Shown: positions 8,731-17,624, numbered from the stretch's first letter. The stretch: 64,000 nt of DNA from DATFVJ01 sp963851085 (GCA_963851085.1 CAWKNX010000010.1:124001-188000); one strand, 5' to 3'. The notes: generated from the letters alone by a model not told the origin. Program-made: numbers and translations.

Positions 8731-9558
8731 CTAGCCGGCCAGGACCTGCAGAAAGAACCCCTCGGCGGTGGCGGCGAGTGCCCCAGAATGGCTTGCTCCA
8801 GGGGCCCGGAGGCTCACCGCGCCCTCCAGGCGGTAGACGCCGGGCGGCAGGCCTTGCGCCTCGACCTGGATGGCCGCTGGTCCAGCCGTGGCCACTAATC
8901 CGGATGCGCGGGCGAGCGTCCCCTTGTATCCGCCGCCCAGCTGTCTGGCCACGATGACCGCGCTGTAGGCGAGACGGTCGCTGGCTACAGCGGCGCTCGT
9001 CAGGTCCAGGGTCATGGTCATGGTGAACGGCTCTGCTGCGCGGAGTATCTCTCGCTCGACGCACAATCTGGCGACTGGCGCGAGAATCATCTGTGACGCG
9101 ACGTCTGGCCGCTCTGGCGCGGCCTGCGCGGTCAACACGATCCGGTCGGCGGTCTCGGCTGGCTGGGCGGTTGGCTGGGCGGCTGGCTCGGCGGCTGGCT
9201 CGGCCGCTGGCTGGGCGGTTGGCTCGGCCGCTGGCTCGGCGGCTGGCTCGGCCGCTGGCTCGGCGGCCGTGGGTGCCCGCTTCTGACGCGGCGCCGCGCC
9301 CATATCCCCTACCGGGGCCGAGAGCGGTACTGGGGCTGAGAGCGGTGGATTTGCGATGGCATGAATAAAGGCCAGCATCGCCGAATGCTCCCAGCCAGCC
9401 CATCGCTTCACCGCGCCGGTCCCGATGTGCTCCATCCTGGTGCCCCGGATCGAGCGGTCATCATTGAACAGCACGCGGACGACGAAGCTTTCGTAGTGCT
9501 GGCCGTCTGCCTCCTCCGGCCGGCCGCCGTTGCTGCCCTGCGCTGTGTCCTCGGACAC
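8731..9558 (-). CDS. Uncharacterised protein with AEPA repeats and a C-terminal beta-rich domain
   Basis: 275 aa in three parts. The N-terminal domain (about 20-70) reads YESFVVRVLFNDDRSIRGTR and ends in GWEHSAMLAFIHAIA. A linker (about 95-140) is made of tandem AEPA/AQPT repeats. A beta-rich C-terminal domain of about 125 aa contains VIVARQLGGGYKG and GVYRLEGAVSL. The C-terminal domain resembles the 143-aa protein encoded just upstream (its AIYADELGGP and LYRLAAIF). GTG 9558 is preceded by GAGGAGG. It lies downstream of the BTAD regulator on the same strand, so it may be a regulatory target. No function is assigned. Confidence 0.75.
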   Translation of the reverse strand: MSEDTAQGSNGGRPEEADGQHYESFVVRVLFNDDRSIRGTRMEHIGTGAVKRWAGWEHSAMLAFIHAIANPPLSAPVPLSAPVGDMGAAPRQKRAPTAAEPAAEPAAEPAAEPTAQPAAEPAAEPAAQPTAQPAETADRIVLTAQAAPERPDVASQMILAPVARLCVEREILRAAEPFTMTMTLDLTSAAVASDRLAYSAVIVARQLGGGYKGTLARASGLVATAGPAAIQVEAQGLPPGVYRLEGAVSLRAPGASHSGALAATAEGFFLQVLAG

Positions 9559-9725
9559 GGCCGCCTCCTCGTGTACTCGCGGTCTGGGATCCCGGACTGG
9601 GCTGGGCAGCCACCCGCTCGTGGAGGGCTGTGCCGGTCGGCACTGCCCTCCACGAGTTCCTCGACCGTTGCGCCAGCAGTCTCGGGAGTGCCCGAAACGG
9701 CGGCCTGCCTCGGCCAGCGAGATAC

Positions 9726-10157
9726 TTAGTTGACCAGGTACAGCCCCATCTCCACGAATGCGGCGATGTCGGTGGACTGATCTCCGAAGGTGAAGATGGC
9801 CGCGAGGCGGTACAACTGCGAGCCGGTCGAAGGATCCGGCAGCACCGGCGGGCTACCGGGGAAGTTGATCTTCCAGTTGTAGGTCTTGAGGCTTGGTTCG
9901 CCGACGCTGGCGGTGATGGCGAAGGCGACCTCGCCGATCTTCTTGTCGATGGGGCCGCCGAGTTCGTCGGCGTAGATGGCGACATGTCCAGTGCCGGTCA
10001 TCCAGTTGGGAAGCTTGACCTTGCCGCTGATAACGAAGCCAAGGTCAACGTCGATAACGCTGGCGGGAGCCCCGCCCGGATCGGTGATCGTGTCGACCGA
10101 GAATTCGGCCGCGCCGGGGGGCACAAGCTGGATAGGGCTGGAACTTGGTACGGACAT
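9726..10157 (-). CDS. Uncharacterised 143-aa beta-rich protein
   Basis: Predicted soluble all-beta protein starting MSVPSSSPIQLVPPGAAEF, with alternating hydrophobic strands (VIDVDLGFVISGKVKLP, VAFAITASV, QLYRLAAIFTF, FVEMGLYLVN). Parts align by eye with the C-terminal domain of the 275-aa protein 167 bp downstream, suggesting duplicated domains. AGGAAGG precedes ATG 10157. The sequence upstream contains GCGCTTA direct repeats exactly 22 bp apart (10321, 10343), the spacing used by SARP-type activators. Function unknown. Confidence 0.75.
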   Translation of the reverse strand: MSVPSSSPIQLVPPGAAEFSVDTITDPGGAPASVIDVDLGFVISGKVKLPNWMTGTGHVAIYADELGGPIDKKIGEVAFAITASVGEPSLKTYNWKINFPGSPPVLPDPSTGSQLYRLAAIFTFGDQSTDIAAFVEMGLYLVN

Positions 10158-10320
10158 GATGTTTACCTTCCTACGTCGAGCAGTGGGTCTGGACCCCTAT
10201 CGGACTTGCCCCGGCCGCAGGCGCGAGCCGGCCTCTCTCGGTCGAGGCCCCGCAGGGCGCGTTTCGCCGCTCAGTCCGTTTGGCCAGTGGCAGGGATCCA
10301 CCACGTCAGGCTGGAGCCTC

Positions 10321-10375
10321 GCGCTTAATCGACGCGTATGTTGCGCTTAGTCGGCGGGCTGTGCGCATTAATTTG
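10321..10375 (-). promoter_or_regulatory. Candidate SARP-type operator (22-bp direct repeats)
   Basis: GCGCTTAATCG at 10321 and GCGCTTAGTCG at 10343 are spaced 22 bp, followed by a weaker TTAAT copy near 10368. It lies about 165 bp upstream of the 143-aa gene. Direct repeats at 11- or 22-bp spacing are the known binding pattern of SARP regulators, and a BTAD regulator gene is next door. Assignment is inferential. Confidence 0.4.
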
Positions 10376-10461
10376 AAGCCATTGGGTGGGAAGGCGCCGG
10401 ACATCACCAACGGGCGCGGCGCTCGAAAGCCTGGCAATCGCCGGCTGGAGAGGTCGGGGGG

Positions 10462-10689
10462 CTCATGCCGGCTCACGCCCGGCTCACGCCCGGCTCACGC
10501 CCGGCTCACGCCCGGCTCACGCCCGGCTCACGCCCGGCTCACGCCCGGCTCACGCCCGGCTCACGCCCGGCTCACGCCCGGCTCACGCCCGGCTCACGCC
10601 CGGCTCACGCCCGGCTCACGCCCGGCTCACGCCCGGCTCACGCCCGGCTCACGCCCGGCTCACGCCCGGCTCATGCCGGCTCGTGCCGG
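10462..10689. repeat. 11-bp minisatellite, 18 perfect copies of CTCACGCCCGG
   Basis: Eighteen uninterrupted copies span 10472-10669, flanked by shortened 10-bp variants (10462-10471, 10670-10679, 10680-10689). The stop codon of the leftward BTAD regulator gene (10671-10673 on the plus strand) lies inside the flanking variant, so the array begins immediately after that gene. The repeat is open in several frames but has no independent sign of coding. The rest of the 10158-10670 gap holds only the candidate operator at 10321. Confidence 0.97.
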
Positions 10690-13577
10690 CGGATCTTTTC
10701 GTGCAATGCCGCCGTCGCTGGGGCGGGTCCCACGCCCAGTTCGCCCGCGAGAGCGCGGACGCATGCCCGGTACTGCATGAGCGCGAGATGCGGCTGGCCC
10801 TGCCTGCTATAGCAGCGCATCAGGCGGCGATGAGCATCCTCCCGGCAGGGGTCACGTTCGATGATGCGCTGGCAGAGGCTGGCGCAGGCCGCATACCGCC
10901 CGGCGCTGAAGTGAAGGTTGCTGAGGTGGCCGAGCGAGTCGAGGTGGGCGAGGCGCAGGCGTTCCCTGGTAAGTGCGGCCCAGTCTTCGTAGGGGTCCTC
11001 GGCGAGAAAGTCGCCGCGGTAAAGCCCTGCCGCGAACTCATATTCTTCCGTGGCCCGATCGAATTCGCCCGCAGCCTCAAGCCGCCGGCCGCGGTCGACC
11101 CGGCTGTCGAACTCTTCGACATCCAGCCATAGGCACATGTCAGCGTGGATCCGGTAAACGCCGCCGACGTACACGATCACCTGGATGTCCGTGGCCTTGC
11201 GCAGCATCCGCCGCAGCCCATGGATGGCGACGTTCAGGTTGTTCCTGGACGCCGCGGGCGGCGACCCGGGCCAGAACACCTCCATCAGGACCTCGCGCTG
11301 CGGCCAGGGTGCACGGTGGGTCAGCAGGTAGCCGAACAGCGAACGGCAGCGCGCGCTGGACCAATCCTCGACAGGAACGTCGTCGACGGTGACACAGAGC
11401 GGCCCGAGGAGATGGACGGCGAGCTCGGGCCCTACCGGCCGTGCGCGCCGCTGCGTGACAGCGGCGGGCCGGACCTCGGTGGCCCGCGCTGCACTGAGAG
11501 CGCCGCCTTGGGCGGCATGCGGTGGTAAGTCCTGGCGGCTTCCCGCGCGACCGGGCGGCGCGGCCGTCAGCGAACTCGTTTCGCTGTGCGCCGGGGTGAG
11601 TTCGGGCTGGTCGTCCGCCGCGCCGTTGCCGTCGCGTGGAAAGCCACGAGTGCCAGGGTGGCCGGCGCCGATGATGTGTGCCGCGGCATGTTCGGCGCTG
11701 CCGACGCTGTCGCCTTCGCTGGTGCGAGGGGAGGGGCGCCAATCCCCGCAGGACCGGTTCGGCGACAACGCCCGGCGCAGCCTCGTCCACGATCCCGCCT
11801 GCCTGCTGCCCCGCGAGCTTTCTGGCTCACCCAGCCCGGGCAGTTTCATCGGCGCCGGGGCCCGTGACCAGCCATCCGCTCCGAACAGGCCGTCGTCTCG
11901 GCGGCCGGGTACCTTGACGCTGGCAAGCAGTTCGTCAAGGGCCTTGCGTTCGGCATGGCTGAGTGCGGCCTCAGCCTCGCGGTAGGATTCCTGGCGTCGG
12001 CGCAGGTCTTCCACCCGCTTAGCCAGCTGTCCTGCCATCCTTACTGGCTCTACGGTGCCGTCATCGGAGAGGGCCGTGGCGGCGTGGGTGAACAAGGCGA
12101 GGGCGTCATCCGTATGACCGGCGACCAGCGCCGTGCGGCCCTCCTGCCAGGCAGCCCACATTTGCATCACCGTCAGGCTGGCCTTGTCCGCGAGCGAGCC
12201 GGCAGCGGCGGCGCGGGCTCGCGCCTCCTCCAGGTCACCGGCGTCCGCTGCGACCGCGCTTGCCCCCAGCAGGCTGCGGCAGGCGCCGTCCGCGTCATTG
12301 TGCTCGGCGAACTGTGCTGCCGCCGTATCGAATAGGCGTCGTGCGGTACCCGAATCGCTGCGGGCGGCCGCCATATCCGCCCGTGCATAGCTGAGAACCG
12401 GGTATGCGGCGTGCACGCGAGAAGGCAGCTGTGCGAGCCAGCCGTCCATGGTCAGCCACTGACCGAGGTCCATGAGCATCTCAGCCTGGCTGGCGATCGC
12501 TCGTGCGGCGCACTCGTGATCTCCCACTTCGAGATACAAGGGGATCGCGTGTTCGCCGGCGCTTGCCTGGAGTAGCCAGTCCGCCGCCCGGTGCAATGTT
12601 TCGCGGTCGGGCATGGCCCGCTGGCCGAGAGCGGCCTGGAGTGGCCTGCTCCAGCAGGTCCTGACGCGTGCCCAGCCGTCCTCGAGTGCTTGCAGCCAAG
12701 GTCCCGGAGGCAGTCGGCCTTGGCCCACCACGGCCCATGCGGCGGCGGGATGTGCGTACTTGATCCGCAGCGCAAGGCCCAGCGCACGCCGCCCGTCTCG
12801 GCCGGTGTCGGAAAGCAGCACCTCGGCAAGGCGCGTGAGCAACTCCTCCTCGCAGCGCGCCTGCTCGAGCAGTCCGGCCAGGTCGCCGTTGTCGACGGCA
12901 CCACCCGCCGCGCGCAGCCCGGCCAGCAGCGCTGGCTGCCCGGCGATGAGGGCGGCGGCCCGGTCTCTTGCGCGATGGGGCATCGCCGGAGCGCATTCGT
13001 CGAGAACCCCCAGCACAGCGCTCGCCGGTGCCCGCAACTCTGGGGGGGACCGCCGTATGCACTCGCCGAGTGCGCCGGATGGCGGGCTGCCAGAAGCGAG
13101 CAGCACGCATGGCGCGACAGCTGCCAATCTCGGCAGTAGCTCGGAGCTGACCAGGGAAAACGTGCCAGTTCCTGCCCAGGTGTGGTGGAGGTTCTCCAGC
13201 ACTAACGCCCCGTGCTCCGCCAAGCGCCCGCTTAAGGCGGCAGCAAGCTGCGCGAACAGCGGCGGCCAGCCGTAGACGGGCCCGGGCTTTGCCCGCATCA
13301 GGTCCAGCGTGGCTCGCGCCACGTCGCCATGCGAGCGTTGCGCCGCTGTTACGAGGGAGACCAGGAATGCTCCGGGGTCGCGATCCTGCGGGCCCAGCCG
13401 CAGCCAAAGCGGACGCCGACCCTCGCGTCTTAACGCAGCTGCCAGGCCTTCGGTCAGCAAGTAGTCCTCTGGGGCGTCCAGGAGGGTGACCTTGCCCCGG
13501 GCCGCGGCAGCGAAGGCAGGGTGTGCTGCTCGCGGATCATTGCCGGCTGGCACTAGCGCTTTCACTTGGAATGACAT
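10671..13577 (-). CDS. BTAD-domain transcriptional regulator with degenerate NTPase and TPR region (SARP/LAL hybrid)
   Basis: 968-aa regulator starting MSFQVKALVPAGNDPRAAHP. The N-terminal third looks like the NTPase of MalT/LAL regulators (VTLLDAPEDYLLTEGLAAAL, PLWLRLGPQDRDPGAFLVSL) but the Walker A GKT is absent, so nucleotide binding is doubtful. A helical TPR-like middle (about 330-560) and a Pro/Ser-rich linker follow. The C-terminal 250 residues are an OmpR-type winged helix (LAVHLLGPLCVTVDD to VGGVYRI) plus a BTAD domain, the SARP DNA-binding unit placed at the C-terminus. ATG 13577 is preceded by GGGGGA. A seven-unit 11-bp repeat array upstream suggests autoregulation. Confidence 0.85.
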   Translation of the reverse strand: MSFQVKALVPAGNDPRAAHPAFAAAARGKVTLLDAPEDYLLTEGLAAALRREGRRPLWLRLGPQDRDPGAFLVSLVTAAQRSHGDVARATLDLMRAKPGPVYGWPPLFAQLAAALSGRLAEHGALVLENLHHTWAGTGTFSLVSSELLPRLAAVAPCVLLASGSPPSGALGECIRRSPPELRAPASAVLGVLDECAPAMPHRARDRAAALIAGQPALLAGLRAAGGAVDNGDLAGLLEQARCEEELLTRLAEVLLSDTGRDGRRALGLALRIKYAHPAAAWAVVGQGRLPPGPWLQALEDGWARVRTCWSRPLQAALGQRAMPDRETLHRAADWLLQASAGEHAIPLYLEVGDHECAARAIASQAEMLMDLGQWLTMDGWLAQLPSRVHAAYPVLSYARADMAAARSDSGTARRLFDTAAAQFAEHNDADGACRSLLGASAVAADAGDLEEARARAAAAGSLADKASLTVMQMWAAWQEGRTALVAGHTDDALALFTHAATALSDDGTVEPVRMAGQLAKRVEDLRRRQESYREAEAALSHAERKALDELLASVKVPGRRDDGLFGADGWSRAPAPMKLPGLGEPESSRGSRQAGSWTRLRRALSPNRSCGDWRPSPRTSEGDSVGSAEHAAAHIIGAGHPGTRGFPRDGNGAADDQPELTPAHSETSSLTAAPPGRAGSRQDLPPHAAQGGALSAARATEVRPAAVTQRRARPVGPELAVHLLGPLCVTVDDVPVEDWSSARCRSLFGYLLTHRAPWPQREVLMEVFWPGSPPAASRNNLNVAIHGLRRMLRKATDIQVIVYVGGVYRIHADMCLWLDVEEFDSRVDRGRRLEAAGEFDRATEEYEFAAGLYRGDFLAEDPYEDWAALTRERLRLAHLDSLGHLSNLHFSAGRYAACASLCQRIIERDPCREDAHRRLMRCYSRQGQPHLALMQYRACVRALAGELGVGPAPATAALHEKIRRHEPA

Positions 13578-13624
13578 GCTTCCCCCATGCAGTCGCACTG
13601 CGGTCGGTCCAAACGGCGATCCAG

Positions 13625-13701
13625 CCGATACAGCTCCCGTAAACCTTGAATACAGCGTGTGTACAGATCGAGTACAGCTCCTATTCAGCCCGGATACAGT
13701 T
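13625..13701 (-). promoter_or_regulatory. Seven-unit 11-bp direct repeat array, candidate SARP operator
   Basis: Read on the gene strand the units are CTGTATCCGGG, CTGAATAGGAG, CTGTACTCGAT, CTGTACACACG, CTGTATTCAAG, GTTTACGGGAG and CTGTATCGGCT, each exactly 11 bp. On the plus strand TACAG-like cores start at 13631, 13642, 13653, 13664, 13675, 13686 and 13697. The array ends about 50 bp upstream of the BTAD regulator start. Helically phased heptamer repeats are the established SARP recognition pattern. Confidence 0.75.
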
Positions 13702-13809
13702 ACGAGACGATCAGGACAACGAACGTGTAAAGATGCCAAACGTCACAAATTTGACCAACGGTGTCGCTGACCGGAGTCACCGGTTGAGAGGCCCTCTAGG
13801 CTCTTCTGT

Positions 13810-14928
13810 GTGAATGATCAGCACAGTGCAGCGTTCCCCTGGCCGCCAGCCAGCGCCACAGGCATCGGCTCGATGCCAGGCACCGATCCGGCCGAGGCGC
13901 TCCGGGTCGTCCTCGGCGAGCTGCCCGACCTGCCTTTCCTGCCCGAGCTTCCGGCCCGCGGCCCCGGCGCGGACATGATCGGCCGGACGGCGGCGCTCCT
14001 TGTCGACATGCCGGTGGAGACCGCGCCGTCGGGCTGGCGCTTGACCACCGCGGGAGGCAGGGATCTGCGCCGCGCCCGCGGGTTCCTTGCCCATGACCTC
14101 GACGCGCTCGAGGAGACCGCGGTCGGCTATCAGGGCCCGTTCAAGATCAGTGTGTGCGGCCCGTGGACGCTCGCCGCCGCGATCGAGCTCGCCAGCCACC
14201 ACCCGGCGCTCGCCGATCCCGGCGCGGCGCGCGACCTGACCCGCTCGCTCGCCGAGGGCGTCGCGGCCCACGTTGCCGAGATCGTCAAACGGCTGCCAGG
14301 TGCGCGCATTCTCGTGCAGCTCGACGAGCCCGCGCTGCCCGCCGTCCTCGCCGGAGCCGTGCCGACCGCCAGCGGCTGGGGCCGGCTGCCACCCGTCGAC
14401 ACGCCGGCCGCGCAGGACGGGATCCGTGGCGTGCTCGAGGCGGTACCGGGGTCGTTCGGGATAATGCATTGCTGCGGCCGTGGGGAGCAGGGCGCGCCCT
14501 TGCTGCTATTGGGCGGGGCAGGCGCGCGGGGGGTCTCCTTCGACCTCAGCCTGCTGCGGCGGGACGAGGAGGACGCGGTCGCGGAACTGGCCGAGGCGGG
14601 CCTCGGCCTGCTGGCCGGTGTGCTGGCGGCCGTGCCAGGCGGCCAGGTGGGCGGCGGCGGGATTTATCCTGAACGGCTGCGCGAAGGTGACGCGGCCGGG
14701 TCATCCGACTCGGCCGACCGCGGTGGCGCCCATGAGACAGTGCACACAATTGTGGCCAGGGTCGCGGGGCTGTGGCGGCGGCTCGGCCTGCCGGCCCAGT
14801 GGTGCGCCGAGCGGGTGGTGCTCACGCCGGCTTGCGGGCTGGCGGGTGCGTCGCCCGAGTACGCACGGGCCGCACTCGCGCGCTGCCGCGATGCCGCCCG
14901 AGCGCTGCGGGAAGAGCTCGAGAGCTGA
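13810..14928 (+). CDS. Cobalamin-independent methionine synthase-like (MetE/UROD-fold) protein
   Basis: 372-aa single-domain protein of the MetE C-terminal/UROD fold. TGIGSMPGTDPAEALR at the N-terminus, LPELPARGPGADMIGR, KISVCGPWTLAAA, LVQLDEPALP and the metal-site-like HCCGRG are recognisable. Full MetE is about twice this length, so it is not a canonical MetE. Small proteins of this kind are common in Actinobacteria next to ligA and their substrate is unknown. GTG 13810 is the start. The 17-nt element TTATCCTGAACGGCTGC (14664-14680) also occurs in intergenic regions of this window and lies here inside the coding region (GIYPERLREGD). ligA follows after 16 bp. Confidence 0.8.
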   Translation: MNDQHSAAFPWPPASATGIGSMPGTDPAEALRVVLGELPDLPFLPELPARGPGADMIGRTAALLVDMPVETAPSGWRLTTAGGRDLRRARGFLAHDLDALEETAVGYQGPFKISVCGPWTLAAAIELASHHPALADPGAARDLTRSLAEGVAAHVAEIVKRLPGARILVQLDEPALPAVLAGAVPTASGWGRLPPVDTPAAQDGIRGVLEAVPGSFGIMHCCGRGEQGAPLLLLGGAGARGVSFDLSLLRRDEEDAVAELAEAGLGLLAGVLAAVPGGQVGGGGIYPERLREGDAAGSSDSADRGGAHETVHTIVARVAGLWRRLGLPAQWCAERVVLTPACGLAGASPEYARAALARCRDAARALREELES

Positions 14929-14944
14929 CGGGAGGACGCAGACG

Positions 14945-17206
14945 ATGACCAGCGATCCGGCCGACGCAGCCGAGGTGCCCGAAGTGCCAGCAGGCGGTGG
15001 TGTGCCCGAGGTGCCTGAGACACCGCCGGCCGCGCGGGAGCGGCACGCCGAGTTGTCGCAGGAGATCGAGGAGCACAACTACCGCTACAACGTGCTCGAC
15101 GCGCCGGTCATCTCCGACGCCGACTACGACAAGCTCATGGTCGAGCTGCGCGAGCTGGAGGACAGGTATCCGGATCTGCGCACGCCGGACTCCCCGACCC
15201 AGAAGGTCGGCGCGAAGATCAGTACAGAGTTCACGCCGGTCGAGCATCTGGAGCGGTTGCAGAGCCTGGACAACGCATTCTCCGACGAGGAGCTCGCCGC
15301 CTGGGCGGCACGCGTGGCGCGGTCCGTGGGAGGTGCCGCCGAGGCCGGGGACTACCTGTGCGAGCTCAAGATCGACGGGCTGGCGATCGCGCTGGTCTAC
15401 GAGCGCGGCCGGCTGGTCCGCGGAGCCACCCGCGGTGACGGGCGCACCGGCGAGGATGTCACGCTCAACATCAGGACAATCGCGGACGTGCCCGGGCGGC
15501 TGACCGGTGACGACGTTCCCGACCTGCTCGAGGTCCGCGGCGAGGTGTACCTGCCGGTGCGGGCCTTCGAGGAACTGAACGAGCGGCTGGTAGCGGACGG
15601 CAAGGCGCCGTTCGCCAACCCCCGCAGCGGCGCCGCGGGTTCGCTGCGGCAGAAAGATCCCCGGGTGACCGCCTCCCGCGCGCTGGGCATGATCGTGCAC
15701 GGCATCGGGGCGCGCGACGGTTTCGAGCTGGTCAGCCAGTCACACGCCTACGAGCGGCTGGCGGCCTGGGGACTGCCAGTCAGCGACAGGTACCGGGTGG
15801 TCGCAGACCTGGACGGCGTACGCGAGTACATCGCTTTCTACGGCGAGCACAGGCATGACGCGGCATATGAGATCGACGGCGTGGTTGTGAAGGTCGACCA
15901 GGTTACGTTGCAGCGCAGGCTCGGCTCGACCAGCCGGGCGCCGCGGTGGGCGATCGCGTTCAAGTACCCGCCCGAGGAGGTGAACACCAAGCTCCTGGAG
16001 ATCAGGGTGAACGTCGGCCGGACCGGGCGCGTCACGCCCTATGCCGTGATGGCGGCGGTCAAGGTCAGCGGCTCCACGGTGACACAGGCCACCCTGCACA
16101 ACGAGGACGAGGTCCGGCGCAAGGGCGTCCTCATCGGGGACACGGTCGTGCTCAGGAAGGCCGGCGACGTGATACCCGAGATCGTCGGGCCGGTCGCGGC
16201 CCTGCGGGACGGTTCCGAGCGGGAGTTCGTCTTCCCGCGGCAATGCCCGGCCTGTGGCACGCCGCTCGCCCGCGAGGGGAGCGAGGTCGACTGGCGCTGC
16301 CCGAACACGAGATCCTGCCCGGCCCAGCTCCGTGAGCGGCTGTTTTACCTGGCCGGCCGCAGCGCGTTCGACATCGAGGTGCTTGGCTACGAGGCGGTCG
16401 CGGCGCTGCTCGATGCCGGGCTTATCACCGACGAGGGTGACCTGTTCACGCTGTCAGAAGAGGCGCTGGGGCGTAGCCGGTTCTTTGTGAACCAGCAGGG
16501 TGAGCTGACGGTCAACTCCCGCAAGCTGCTCCGCAACCTGGAGGAGGCAAGACAGCGGCCGCTCTGGCGCGTCCTTGTCGCCCTGTCCATCAGGCACGTG
16601 GGACCGACTGCGGCGCAGGCACTCGGGCGGGAGTTCGGCTCGCTCGACGCGATCGCCGAGGCGCCCGAGGAGGCCCTCGCGGGTGCCGAAGGGGTCGGGC
16701 CGGTCATCGCAGGCTCGGTCGTGGAATGGTTCAAAGTGGACTGGCACCGGGCGATCGTGGACAAGTGGCGGGCCGCCGGGGTCCGGATGGCCGAGGAAGC
16801 GGCGCGCGGGCCGCGTCCACTGGCCGGGCTCAGCGTGGTCATCACGGGATCGCTCGAGACCTTCAGCCGGGATTCAGCGACCGAGGCGGTACAGGACCTT
16901 GGCGGCAAGGTAACTGGTTCTGTGTCGAAAAAAACCGATTTCGTCGTGGTCGGGGACAATCCAGGATCGAAATATGACAAAGCCGTGCAATTGGGCGTCC
17001 CCGTACTCGCGGAATCAGGTTTCCGTGAGCTTCTGGCCCATGGCCCTGAGGCGGCGAGAGCTGCGGCAACCGCGGCCGCGGCGGCCGCAGCGGACAGCGG
17101 CGATTCAGGTGACGGCGGGCCGGCCGATTCAGGTGACGGCGGGCCTGCCGACTCAGGTGACGGCGGGCCGGCCGACTCAGCTGGCGGCGCGCCGGACGGT
17201 ACGTAA
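14945..17206 (+). CDS. ligA: NAD-dependent DNA ligase LigA
   Basis: 753-aa bacterial replicative ligase that seals nicks using NAD+. Domain order: Ia (YRYNVLDAPVISDADYD near 45), adenylation domain with Lys142 in LKIDG, OB fold, four-Cys zinc finger (CPACG at 434-437 and CPNTRSC), HhH repeats, and a BRCT domain near 625-700 (LSVVITGSLETFSRDSA). The tail after BRCT is poly-Ala followed by DSGDGGPA repeats encoded by a 24-bp tandem repeat. ATG 14945 has GGGAGG upstream; the frame continues 5' into the MetE-like gene but that overlap is not used. Confidence 0.97.
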   Translation: MTSDPADAAEVPEVPAGGGVPEVPETPPAARERHAELSQEIEEHNYRYNVLDAPVISDADYDKLMVELRELEDRYPDLRTPDSPTQKVGAKISTEFTPVEHLERLQSLDNAFSDEELAAWAARVARSVGGAAEAGDYLCELKIDGLAIALVYERGRLVRGATRGDGRTGEDVTLNIRTIADVPGRLTGDDVPDLLEVRGEVYLPVRAFEELNERLVADGKAPFANPRSGAAGSLRQKDPRVTASRALGMIVHGIGARDGFELVSQSHAYERLAAWGLPVSDRYRVVADLDGVREYIAFYGEHRHDAAYEIDGVVVKVDQVTLQRRLGSTSRAPRWAIAFKYPPEEVNTKLLEIRVNVGRTGRVTPYAVMAAVKVSGSTVTQATLHNEDEVRRKGVLIGDTVVLRKAGDVIPEIVGPVAALRDGSEREFVFPRQCPACGTPLAREGSEVDWRCPNTRSCPAQLRERLFYLAGRSAFDIEVLGYEAVAALLDAGLITDEGDLFTLSEEALGRSRFFVNQQGELTVNSRKLLRNLEEARQRPLWRVLVALSIRHVGPTAAQALGREFGSLDAIAEAPEEALAGAEGVGPVIAGSVVEWFKVDWHRAIVDKWRAAGVRMAEEAARGPRPLAGLSVVITGSLETFSRDSATEAVQDLGGKVTGSVSKKTDFVVVGDNPGSKYDKAVQLGVPVLAESGFRELLAHGPEAARAAATAAAAAAADSGDSGDGGPADSGDGGPADSGDGGPADSAGGAPDGT
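17102..17197 (+). repeat. 24-bp tandem repeat at the 3' end of ligA
   Basis: Three near-perfect 24-bp units (17102, 17126, 17150) and a diverged fourth (17174) encode the DSGDGGPA repeats after the BRCT domain, ending just before the TAA stop. The tail is probably disordered and dispensable. Confidence 0.9.
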
Positions 17207-17624
17207 ACAGCGGAAGCGAATCGCAACAGTGGCGGCCTTGGTGTCACGGAAAGTACGCAATCGGTTTCAAGAAGTGGTATTTTCGCCTGAGAGGTTACGC
17301 GGATAGCGGATGGGGGTGTGATAGTGAGCAGGTCATCCGCGCCCACGGCGGCACCGGGCGGCTGGCCAGGCCGCAGCCCGAAGGCGTGCCTGGATCCCGC
17401 GTCAGGGGCGGCCGTGTCTGCCCGGGGGGCGGCCCCTGGATTCCCCGGAGGGCCGTCGGCCGGGATGCGGGACGCTGCCCACCCGGCGTGCCTACGGCGC
17501 GGCGTGCGCCCCGCCCGCCCTGTCCGCACGGTCTCTTAGCCATCTGAGGGCGGCTGTGACGAGGGGGCGCCGCATCGGCAACCGGAGGCGCGTACGTTTG
17601 GCGTTCGAGCCCACGCGCGAGGAA
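17207..17624. other. Noncoding gap between ligA and the GGDEF-EAL gene
   Basis: About 400 bp. The first 100 bp is relatively AT-rich and may hold the promoter. A 73-codon GTG frame at 17318-17539 is Pro/Ala/Gly-rich without protein-like features and is not called. No repeat or terminator is evident. Confidence 0.5.

Noticed and set aside
10462..10780. Plus-strand gene encoding repeated AHARLTPGSRP
   Set aside because: The 11-bp repeat is open in several frames simply because of its composition; no start context or family signal, and it converges on the end of the BTAD gene.
14480..14944. Upstream extension of ligA overlapping the MetE-like gene
   Set aside because: The extension is the shadow frame of the MetE-like gene; ATG 14945 has its own GGGAGG and gives a normal LigA N-terminus.
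17318..17539. 73-codon GTG frame upstream of the GGDEF-EAL gene
   Set aside because: Low-complexity Pro/Ala/Gly/Arg sequence with no recognisable features and weak start context.
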